From NCBI GenBank assembly GCA_033032175.1, contig CM065314.1, forward strand, positions 3,442,305-3,506,304: a DNA stretch of 64,000 bases. Reading direction: 5' to 3'. The notes below the pieces were generated by a model. The model saw nothing but the letters and a program-made list of their open reading frames with translations. It did no database searches and was not told where the DNA came from. Shown one piece after another: positions 1 to 12,000 of this stretch. Numbering within the stretch: the stretch's first letter is position 1; each line of letters begins with the position of its first letter. A program made the translations under genes and the position numbers. This DNA comes from Saturnia japonica (lineage: Eukaryota > Arthropoda > Insecta > Lepidoptera > Saturniidae).

Positions 1-92
1 CGAGTTGCACGGGACACGCACACTCGCCCGAGTCCAATAGCGCTTCGAACGCGCTGCTCGATACCCACATCCAGTTACCGGCGCACACCGAC
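1..92 (-). CDS. cry1: cry1 coding exon 10 (cut by window edge)
   Basis: Begins after CAG at 93-95 and reads [20 protein letters not shown] to CACPVQL, including the W420-equivalent tryptophan. It runs off the left end; the C-terminal regulatory tail is not in the window. Confidence 0.94.
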
Positions 93-3000
93 CTGCCGTA
101 TCATACATTGCAAAAAGTCTTCACGTAAGGAAAAAGCTTTATTCCCCCCCTCTCTCTCTCTCTCTTCTCTGTTTCTTTCTATTATATACGATTGTGTATG
201 CGTGCGAGTATCAGGATTCGAGAAGATGAGCATCGTGCGTGGCCGGTTGTATAACACTTCGTAAGGCGGCCACCAAATTGCGAACTCCAAATATTTGAAA
301 ATTTGTTACTACTTATTGTTGTATTTTTTTTTTTGTGGAACGTTGGTACTTCTGATAGGTAACTTGCAGGTGGGCGCTATTGTCTGCGACACGGTTGTGA
401 CACTGAGACACCGATGCAGCTAGCACCGTAAACTTATTTTATTAATACATAGAAGGTTTCAATAAAATTTATGAATACTATTATTTATTATAGCTAAATA
501 AAAAAAAAAATTATTTATTATAAATACGGCCAACATAATAACGGTGATCTAGTGATCACCTAGAGCTTTTGACTGATTAGTGTGATTGGCTAGTGCCAAT
601 CAAGAGTTTTTGGTGGTATGTTTATTTTAATTCATAAACTTTAGCTATTTGGTCCTACACTATATAATTTTGGCAACATTTTACATAGTATAGTTAGGTT
701 ATTACAAATAAAAAACTAGGAAAATGCATCTTAAGTTACAACAAGAACTCCCTGGACCCTTTTAACAAAGGAGCCGCCATCATGTTAGAGCTATGTTTGA
801 GGACACCAAGAATAATTAGAAAAATATATTATTCACTCGACGTTGGCCGAATCATGGATATACACGGTGTTGCCATTACATAAAAAGAAGAAACACTAAC
901 CAATCTGCATCGAGTAGATATTTGAGGAAATGTTTCAAGCCATGCTCCCAAGAGAGCCAGAGCGTGCCGCGCGTCAGGAACGACGCCACGGTGTTCCTCA
1001 CAGCATGATGGAGCCAGCCTTCAGCACGCAACTGCCTCATAGCCGCATCAATGAACGGGAAACCGGTCCTGCCTTCTATCCATCTATATGTGAAAAAACT
1101 ATTAGTGTTACCAGGAATTCTTTCCCTCGCTATAACAGATATCGAAATACATGGCAGGATTTTAAAGTTATATAAAATTATTAAGGACCACCATTTCTTT
1201 GTTAAATCCGGCTCTATGAAAAGACATTATATTGATTGTTGCACTACGCTGCGCCGCACTACATTGCACCACGTTACCTTTATTGTAGCCCTATTTCGCA
1301 CTACTACGATGGTGATCAGTGATCACTCCTCGTGTCGTGGAGCCTGTACACCGGACGCAGCTTCAAATTATGCAGGCCTACTCCAGCGTGGCATTCTGGC
1401 CTGAGTCATAATGATTCTAAAAGGAAGGTCGTAGCTGGCTGCACACCGCGCCACGCGGCGCCACACTTGCCAGCTGCCCGACTGTCTGTCGCGCTTCGAG
1501 TAGTGGAAAGTGTCTTGTCATATCATACTGCATCGCTTCGTATCGCGTCGTATTGCATCTCATTGATAGGACTCGCACCAACATGACAGCGTTCCCCTCC
1601 ATCGCCGCGCTCTATCTGCTCAGGTCTCCTCACTCGTATCTTGTGTATCTCCTACGCCTGCTGCCCCTGCACTCAGACCACGCTATAATCAGATATGATT
1701 TTTTCCAAACTTTCGACCTCTGATTTTTTTCTATCAACGGTTTCCCTTCTCCGTAGGGGGTGGTGTGGCTATTTATAGTAGTTTTGAAATGAAATTTAAT
1801 ATTTAGAATAACAATAAAGAACTCTTGTTAAGAGATACAACATGTTATATAATTTTGTATTATAATATATACAGTGTAAACTCTTTATAACGTTATCCTT
1901 TATAACGATAAACTCCCTATAACGTTGAAGTGAGCCCAACTTGGTTGGTTTGCGTTAAAACCCACATATTGAAACTCCACTCCGTATAACGATAACTCTC
2001 TATAACGACAAAAAATGCTCAGTCCCTTGAGTATCGTTATAAAGAGTTTACACTGTATTTAAAAACAGATTTGCATTTCATATGGGGCTAATCGCCGTTA
2101 CGCCCATTAATGGCAATACAGAGAAGATAATGGAACCTTAGCAAAAGAAAAGGCAAAAGAACAATTATCATATCGATGAAATGAATCAAAGATTTGAAGT
2201 AGGTATTTACCCAAATCTCTCATACCTTTCCAACACGTCACCCTCAGGGTTCCTCCACGGTATGTCCAGGCATATCGGATTGTCCACCATCTGACCGTAG
2301 TTTGGATTGTTCACGCTCATCGTATAAAAGTATTCACGCCAAATTAATTGACCTGAGGGCAGATAAAATATTATTAAACATATTTTTTGATATGAAAAAT
2401 AAATATCTAATGGCATCTAAAATCGAATATACATGCCGTCATTTAAAATTTAAAAAAACGCCTGTATCTCCGAAAGGTTAGGCAGAGGTGTACTAATGTA
2501 CACCCATAGTTCGCCGAGTATGATTTTTTTAGGTCCCATAACACTTTACTCGACCTGGGAATCGAACCCAGGACATCGATCGTAGCAGTCGCGGCTAACG
2601 AGGCAGTTAAAATGAATAGGCGGACACAATTGTACACATGGCCGCCTAAATGCAACTAAGTGAAGCTTGCATTATGATAAATTAACAGCTGATCTACATA
2701 CCTGTATACATAATTAACACCCAGGCACACAACTGACTATTATCTGGATATTCTTCGTGCTATATGTTAATAGTACATATTTTGATATTTGTTATCAGGC
2801 AATTTGTTTTTAACGCATCTTTTCAGTCTGGTTATCCGGGGGGATTTTTTTAAATATTTCTGACGGGATTGGTTCCTATAACTTTTGAATCTTGTCCGGT
2901 CGCAAAACCAATTAACAGCAAGCATAGCTCGATTCATAGGCACATTATTGCCTTTAGTATGAACGGAACAATGTTATTATTTTAAAAAAGGCGTATTTTT

Positions 3001-6000
3001 CAATAATAATCAATTTATTTCTATTACATCAACTAAGCGTCTTACGACGGCTAATTTTACCCTGTTATTTATTTATGGAATAAACGATTACACTAAGGGT
3101 GAAGTCTATAGAGCGTACTCAGTCTTAGTTCAGACTTAACTTAGCCGTAAGTTCCGAAATTCAAATTTATAGTCGCAAGCTTAGCAATAGCTCAGCTCTG
3201 CCTGAGTAAAGTTCAAGTCATCGAATTCGACGACTTACGGAAAATTTCGGTATTATATGACTAAAAAAATAGTATAGCATAATAGTGACCTAACAGTGAT
3301 TTTATACACTTTTTGAATTATCTGTATTGCTTGGTTCTTATTGGCTACTACATAGAAATGACTGTTTTTATTACGTAGACCTACGTACACGTTTTGTTAT
3401 TTCTGTTGTTTGCAGTTGTTTCTCGTTATTGGTTTGAAACTTTAATCTTTTTATTTTAAATAAGCATAATCTGTCATTTTTACTTTAAAGCAAGTTGAAT
3501 ATTGTACAGCTTTTTAATTTTCTATACGTAATTCGTGATTCATTGATTTGTTTGAGCTGAAATTTCTCAGCTAGAGCTAAACTTAAGCTAAGCGTAACTC
3601 GACTGTAAATTCGAAAGCTAAGACTGCGCTGAGTAAATTCTTGACAAAGTTTGATCTAAGCTAAGACTGAGTACGTTCTATAGATTTCAGCCTAAGACTT
3701 TAAATTAGCTCATCGAATATTTTTTGTACTAAACATTATAAGCACAAGTATTTTACCTGTGATAAAATGTGCTGAATCTAGACGACCCTGATGCACTTGC
3801 CGGAACAGATCTTGCACAGACCAATAGAAGCTGAAAGCCAGAGTCAAATATTACAATTTTCAAACAATACAAGGTCAAAAAAATGACTTAAAAATTGGCA
3901 TATATGTATACCATCAACGGAAGCAGAGTTATTAACTACGTAAAAACGACATAGTTAGAAATACAAAGTATGAAAGTAACACTAATACTTTGTCCATTTT
4001 TGTTTGTTTGTATAGTGCAAACATGTCACAAGGGTTTTATAGGGTGGATAATTACGTAAATGATAGTGATATCGGGAAATGACTTCCTCTCTGTACATCT
4101 ACTAAAAATGATATCTGTAAACAATACAACTAGTGTAAAAAAATTAAAATATTGATTAACCCGATTGAGTTTCTTACCGGCTCTTCTCGATGACTGGGAT
4201 GTTTTCCGAACCGGCAGTAGTGTGTTGACATTCATAAGCGCCTTTTTAGGGCATAAATAGAATAAAATAATTATGATTTTAACATTAGACCTGCGCTTTC
4301 TTTCTGTGACATCATATTTTACCTTCGAACTGAGAGACATCCAAATCGTAACGCCGGGCTGAGCGATATCGGTGGTCCAAGTAAATCCGGGTTGCCGTGT
4401 GTCGGCAAATATGAACCTCTGTTATTCATAATATAAAAAAAAAAAGAATTAAACATAAGCAATTAATAGAAAGAGTCAGTGAAGTATAATTATTTATATA
4501 AACTTAAATTTCAAAATCTGTTTTTATGTACATATATTGTACGCGAGGTGTAAAAATCAGCCCTGCGAAAAAATCGTAATCTCTACACTTGCGCCTTTAG
4601 ATTAGCGTACGAATGTAGGCGTATTATTATTATTGTCTTGGCCATAGATTTCATATATTACGCTTGTATTAGAACGAAATAGAAATACGAGACCATTTTC
4701 GTATGTGCTCTCGCTTCTATCAGCTTAACGTAAATCAGCACCAAAAGTTCACCAGCTTATTTTTGCTTATCATTTCGTTTCTGGTTACGTCTTAGTAAAT
4801 CTATAGTTTTAGCCATGGGCGTAACCAGGAAAAAAGAAGGGACAAGCATTGGATAGTTAAGCGCGTACTCGTACGAACGCGAGGTGGATAGGTCTTCTAG
4901 TATAGTCAACATTTTCGCCCCATCCTATGACCTATGATATGAAGGATGTCAAAAGAGGCGTCAAGAGGCATTTCAGCAAACCGGCATGACGGCGATGTCT
5001 CTTAATGAAATCTGTCTGTTTGGACTGTACCATATTTACCATCAGGTACTGTAGAATCATATTACAAAGTTAGTACAAAAAACAAAAAAGTTTTCCCTTG
5101 CCTTCGACAGTCCCTGGTTACACCCATGGTCTTAGCTAAGTTTATTGCTTAAATTCAGTGATTTTTGTTTTTAAAATATACAAACTTGCAAAAAGTTTCG
5201 TGTTCGACAGCAAGGCGTTGTTGCATTTGCCTGAGAGCCGCTGTCTCTCCCCCCACCCAACGGATCATGCGGATATCCTCATTCTCTCGGAACACTCCCA
5301 AATCCTCCGGTTTCGGAGCCTAAAATAAATGTGTAAATTAGTAAGTTTTTTTAAAGTGAAAACTTCTTTATTACTGTTGTGATTTGAAACAGGATTAAAC
5401 GAAAAAACGACACTAAAAAGAGACGAACACATACATCTATAGAATTGGATACAATACATTATAGTGTTTCCTATTACCTCGGTCTCATCTTTGTAAGTAT
5501 GCTGCGTATTACGAAGCCTTGTGAAAAGGCGTCATAGCCAGCGTGGTGTATTGTCCACGTGTATCGTTTATGTGAATATTTTTATGGCATGTGAACTATA
5601 CACAAGTTTTTCCCGTTGTTATAGGTTCCACAATACACATATCCAATATCATGTTGGGTTAACAGACTTCACTAGAGATGAAACTTGAATACGTTAAGCA
5701 TTCATTAGACAGTCAGTCTCGATCCTTTTTACCTCAGCACGATGTGCTTTTATGTGCCGGCAAGAGTATGTTAGGTTATAAACTAGTCTAAGACATTTTG
5801 TAAGTCACTTTCCCAGACCAAGTAGAGCTAACGGATTGAGCGAGCTCAATTCGGCGAGCTGTGGTACTGTTTAATCGGTTTAATCAGATCGTAAAAATAA
5901 TAATAAAAGCAATTTACCTTATTGAAAACCGTAAACTCTTGGTAGAAATGTTCGGGTATGGATCCGAACGTGACGCCACTCAGATCGATATCGGAAACGG

Positions 6001-9000
6001 GACGTGGCGGATCACCTATGGTCGTAACCGTATGCTGAAATTATGAACTCGTTTCAGAAGTAGATAAACCTTATAATCCGGTATAAGTTTTACTGTTAAT
6101 TAAAGACGGTAAGCAAGCAGGATTAAGTATGTAGACAGCTTGTGGTACGAACCAAACCGTATGCGTACGTACCTATGCAAACAATGATCAAACAAAACCT
6201 TAACATTCGCCTTTAATCTATATTATTTTGTCATGAACTATAGTGAATTATTAGGACAACTTTTTATTTCATAATATTATTACTAATAATCTTATTTATA
6301 TAAACTACTAACTACTTAGTCCGGATATTATTATTTAATTACTTTATTTTTCACTAATAAATGTCTTTCAAAGTCGACAAATTTTTAAAATTTTAGTTTC
6401 TTAATTTAACAAATGGTCTTAATTCTAGAAAACTTGGGGCAGTTTTGTCATTATTTTTGACTGTGGTTCTAGAAATGTTATTTAGGGTTACGGTTCCAAA
6501 GTTTAAATGAACAAAAATAATAAAAATTAACCACAATAACCGAAAAATGGTTACAGTTTGCCCAAATTTCTAGGTTTTTCTTAAATGCCCATAATTTCCA
6601 AACTGCATGGGATAGATTTTTTTTCTGATTTTTCTCATGATCGTTACAATCAATCCTGTCACCCCGTTTCGGCTTGACGTTAAGTTCTGGGACAACCTGT
6701 ATATATGGTATTAAGTCTAACATTAAGTTATTTAATGCGACTGGATCGCGACTACCGTACACCAGGTACTTATAACACCAACCACTGTAATATGATTAGG
6801 CGTGTCGTGTACCTAGATAAGGGGGCGTTCAAGTATTACGTAACGCAATTTGGGGGTGAGGGGTCTTGTAAAACGTTACGATGCGTAACAAGGGCAGGAA
6901 GGGGGGTTCGAACAACGCGTTACGTAACATTGTTTTTTTTTAGTTTAAATATGAAACTAGGCAATTAAAATTTCCCAATTTTGTAACCCTTTTCGTTTGT
7001 TTTACGGGGAATCCCTCTATTGTATTGTACGTCATTTTTATTTTATTCTCCCAGGTTGGCAGACCTTTTCGTTTATGTTTTACGGGGAATCCCTCGACTG
7101 TATTGTACATCATTTTTATTTTGTTTTCGTTGCCAGTATTCGTTATTGTGTACGCAGAAGCACATTGCCAGAGTCAGTATTGTTAAAGTGAGTTTATACT
7201 GTAATGTCCTGAAAACAGGTAGATTTGCATTATCAGCTGTTCTTGGCCTATAAAAGCTCTCATGCTGACATTCTGACGTGGGTGTTACGTAACGTTTAAG
7301 AAAGGGGGGGGGGGTACAGTAAAATGTTACAGCGCGTTACACGGGGGGAGGGAGGGTCAAAAATCTTCAAAAATTGCGTTACGTAATACTTGAACGCCGC
7401 CTAAGTCGGTGTACATCCATCCAGTGATCAAGCACGGTGATACGCTTTTCAACCGACTTCAAAAAAGAGGAGGTTTCCAATTCGACCTCCTTTTTTACGG
7501 ATGTTCAGCCATAACTTCTTTATTCATAAACCAATTTAGATGATTCTTTTTTCGTTGGAAAGAAAATAGCTATCTCAGGGGTGTTCCCATTTTAATTTCA
7601 TTGGCATTGGATTTCCAACTTCGAAGATACACCAGAGAAATCCTCAAAATTGTTGAAGTTGGTTTTCTTTTTTATTATATATTGTCTTATGGTTTGTCGT
7701 GTTTCGGGATCAGATAATGAATCTAGCTGCCGATATTGCAGGCCGGTGTGATAGCGTCGACTGGCGATAGTTTGTCAATCTCTCAGTTGTCGCCTTTGTA
7801 TTTTGTGTAACATCAGGCGCAAATCCGTCACTTTGCTATTATAAACAAAAAAACGCTCATCTTTTCATCTCAAATACTCACCAGAAACATCTGGTAGGTG
7901 AGAGGCGGTATACCTCCATTGGCTTTAATAACGGTATCAGGTTCCCACAGAGTGTGGGAGACGAATTCCCGACAAGTGACTCCGATCTCGCGGCAGGCGT
8001 TCTTGACGCCGTCATCACGAGCCCGCCATACTGGCTCGCAATCTTGCTCGAAGCAGAGCTTCCGTATACCTGGATATAAACTTTAAAAGGAAAAGCAGCC
8101 GGCAAGAATTTGAAGAATACACTTGTATTCATCCAACAGGTACGTTTTAACAGAAATCTATGATTATGCCTAAACGAACGAATAGAGTGCAAGAGAAACA
8201 ACTTAGATTTGATGGAGTATAATCAATCTAAAACTAAACCAAAACATAATTTCGTACACCGCTGTTTCCTACTCCTAAACTGGAGCTTTGCCTAAATGTG
8301 TTTATTTTTTGAAGTGGAATTGTCATTTACGACAAATGTGCAACAAAACAGCGACACTAAAAAGAGATAACACACACACATCTAGGCTTGTAGATAGAAT
8401 ATATTATACAGTGTTTCTATTATCTCAGTCTCCTCTTTATACGTGTGAGTGCCCTGCGTATTACAAAGCCTTAAGTCATAGTCAGCATGGTGTATTGTTT
8501 ATGTGAATATTAACTAACGATTTTAAATCTAATGCGTGTGAATTGAACACATATTTATTTTTTACGTTCCTCAAATTTTTTACTGGTTGTCACAGCGGTA
8601 TATCTGGGCAATTTTACTAACTTCAGAAGGATATAAAGTCATACAATATGAATTTAGAGAAAAATCAAAAAATAGAGACATGGAAGTGGTAGATATAGAT
8701 TTTTTGGTATAAAAATATTTGTTTCCAACGTTATTAGCAATGTATAAAACAGATGAATACATTTTTTTTTTCGCAGCTCGCAGATACTATATTCGATAAC
8801 CTAAAACCATGATACCCAATTTTCTCTATTTAGACCTCAATGAAACCAGTTTTTCAGAAGTCTTGTAAAAAGTACCTACTGTTACGACCTGTTACAACCC
8901 GATTAAAAAAATAGAAAATTCTGTTCCCGAAATATCTCGAAGCAACTACAACCCTCTCAGGACTTCGAAATAATGTTCGCGTCATAAAAACCGCGGCGCA

Positions 9001-12000
9001 TGTTTGTGTAAACATCGTAGTTTACACACACAATAGGGCTTATCGCCTCGATTACGTCAACGAGTATGCATAGCAACTAGACGTCGAGAAAGTTGGCGAT
9101 GATTCACGATTTTTCTGCGATCGTATAGAGTAGGTATTTAAGCGGCGCCGAGGCATTTCAGTTTTGAATTATAAAGCGATAACATCGAGCGATAAAAGGA
9201 AGCGAAACCACAGTGAAATAAATAACAGTGTTGTGAGTTCGTGTATTTTGTAACTGTGTGTGGAATTGAAATAAATCTTATTCACGTCAAACACCGGCAT
9301 TATTACCCACGGGTGTAACACTACTAATATTATAAGCGTCCATTTATGAAAAGTTCTATAGAAGATGAGAATGTCTATAGAAATACAGAAAAAAAGGTTT
9401 ACAGAAAAATCAAAATCGGTATAACAAATTTAAATAGCCTCGTGTCAATTGTAGGCCATATAGTGTACATACTCAGTTCGATTCCTGTTTTAATGAAAAT
9501 TAAAATAACGTAACCATTATCGTGCCGTGTGACAATCGTGCAAATCTGTGTAGAATTAGATGACTAATTGCTACGGATCATAAAGATGATGATGATGATG
9601 AGATGATCGTAGAGAATGTTATAAGAGCTCGGAACAAGATTAATGAGTCTAAAGAAAACGAAAGTAATTTGCAAAGATAAAAAAATAAGTAATGCTTCAT
9701 CTTTTCTGCCTATCCCAGTGGGGATATGGCATGATGATAGGTAGATAGGTGTATAGACAATCTTGACTCCAAAGTCCAAACAAGGATCTGATCTATGCAA
9801 AAGCACAATGGAAGCCTGGGGAAGAAACAGGAGCAGAATGTACTACCGATCTTACCCAATAATTGATTAGATAAACTGATATTTGTAAGTTGCTATATTT
9901 TCCTCGTTTATTGGATTAAACAAAAAATTATGAAGAACTTACCAAACTCCTCCCACAACCTCCGGAACACGTCACTCGGTTTCCCCTTCAACATAATCAA
10001 TTTGCCGCCATACTTCTTGAACTGTCTGTCCAAATTGTCCAAGGCTTCGAGAAGGTAACGCATGCGATTGTATCCCACTAACTTAGTACCTGTGTTGAAA
10101 TTATCACCATATTTTTTAAACATACGAGTTTGGTCGTTTGCTTCTAACAAATTTCTGCTGAATTGATTTTAAGTACTAATAAAATTTACTGGTACACTGC
10201 TGTTGCCTGATTTGGTCACACATAGAGAAATATTGTTGTTAATAATTATAACTTCATATGAACCAGATCGAGAACATTTATCAGTTACATGCAGCTACAT
10301 AGCATAGCTATATCAGCTACATAGCAGTTACGAGTCTCATTCGCCTGCCTTATACAAGGTGTCCAGAAAGGGTATCGGGTATTTGTAAGTTCAATGAAAC
10401 AAAAATTATTTGTATGCAATAAAAAAGTTTATTGTTTATTATTAGCATATGAATTGGAGAATTATTTGGAAAAGATGATGTTATCCAAATGATGACCGTT
10501 ACGTTGCTGGCACTCTTCTAAACGGAAACGAAGATTGGCGATAACACGTTGACACATAGCTATCGATATTGCTGCCATTTCTGACCTGATGTTTTGCTTT
10601 AACTGGGTTAGATTCGTCGGATTTTTTGATAAACCTTACTTTTAAGGTATCCCCATGCAAAATAGTCAAGCGGGCTAAGGTCGGGGCTTCTGGGAGACCA
10701 GTTGATGTTACCCCTTCGCGAAATGACTTTATTAGGGAATAATTCGTTAACAACTTCCATTGAGTCATTTGAGGTATGGCAAGTGGCCCCATCTTGCTGG
10801 AACCACGTTCTTGAGTTGAAACCTGCAAACTCCTGCAACTCTGGGACCAAAAAATTTCGCAACATATCGCAATAACGGTCACTATTCACATTAATTGCTC
10901 GGCCTCGTTGATCTTCATGAAAATAAGGACCAATTATGCCTTTAGCAGACATAGCGGCCCAAACAACGACCTTTGGGCTATGCAGGGGTCGTTCATGCTT
11001 TCGTCTCGGATTCTCCACTGCCCAGTACCGACAATTCTGCTTATTAACATGACCATTCAGGTGAAAATTTGCTTCGTCACTGAACAGTATGTTGTTAAAG
11101 TTGTTAAATCGCTGCAGCATTTCGTTCGCAAAATTCAGTCGATTAGCATAGTCCGTATCCTTCAACTCTTGAACCAATTGAATTTTATAGGCTTTTAGAT
11201 GTAAGCCTTTCTTTAAAATCGAATGTAAAGACGATTTTTTGATGTTCAACGCTTGGCTTCGCTTTCGGATGGATAAAGACGGATTTTGACGAACCGACGC
11301 CTCAACTTCTTCAATTGTTTCTTCATCGCGAACTGAACGAGGACGACCAGAGTTTTGAATTTTAACTGTCGCACCTGTATTCTCGAACATCCTGATCCAT
11401 TTCCTAATGCTATCGTCACTTGGCGCGTGGCGTGTACGATATTCCGCACGATAGAGACGTTGAGCAGTCACTATTGAATCACCATTACGATAATACGCTC
11501 GTACGCAAAATGCGCGTTGCGTCCCCGAGTACTGTTCCATCGTGACTAAAACTCCACAAAATGGCGGACGCCACGAACCCCTCCCCGCACCCTTTAGACG
11601 CCCCGTTTCGAATATGGCGCGAAAACAAATACCCGATACCCTTTCTGGACACCTTGTATGTCCCACAATCGAATCCTCAGTGTTCGAATAAGCAATAAAT
11701 GGCCTAAGTGCTATAAGAAAGTAAATCTATATTAATATGTGAAAAAGAAAACTTCGGAATCCTTTTTAAGCAAATTGCGCGCACGGAGGACTGTGAGATG
11801 TGGCATGGATAAAGTTTATATGGAAAAGGAATGGAGAAAGCTAAAATATATATATAATATATATTACAAATAGGTACATTAAATAATACCGCGGATAATA
11901 CCCCCCCGATCTGTGCCATTGAACTTAGACCACCCAAAACATTGACATTGACACTCAGTGAAAATTAACAGCAAGTATAATACACAATATTCATTGTTTA

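Noticed and set aside
1332..1602. Overlapping open frames on both strands in a GC-richer part of cry1 intron 8
   Set aside because: No homology seen; exons 8 and 9 of cry1 join directly in frame, so nothing is missing here.
5265..5459. Separate small gene from a minus-strand frame
   Set aside because: Most of it is out-of-frame readthrough around cry1 exon 5.
9580..9850. Possible SINE with CTTTTCTGCCTATCCCAGTGGGGAT
   Set aside because: The motif is familiar from lepidopteran repeats, but no ends or second copy are visible in this window.
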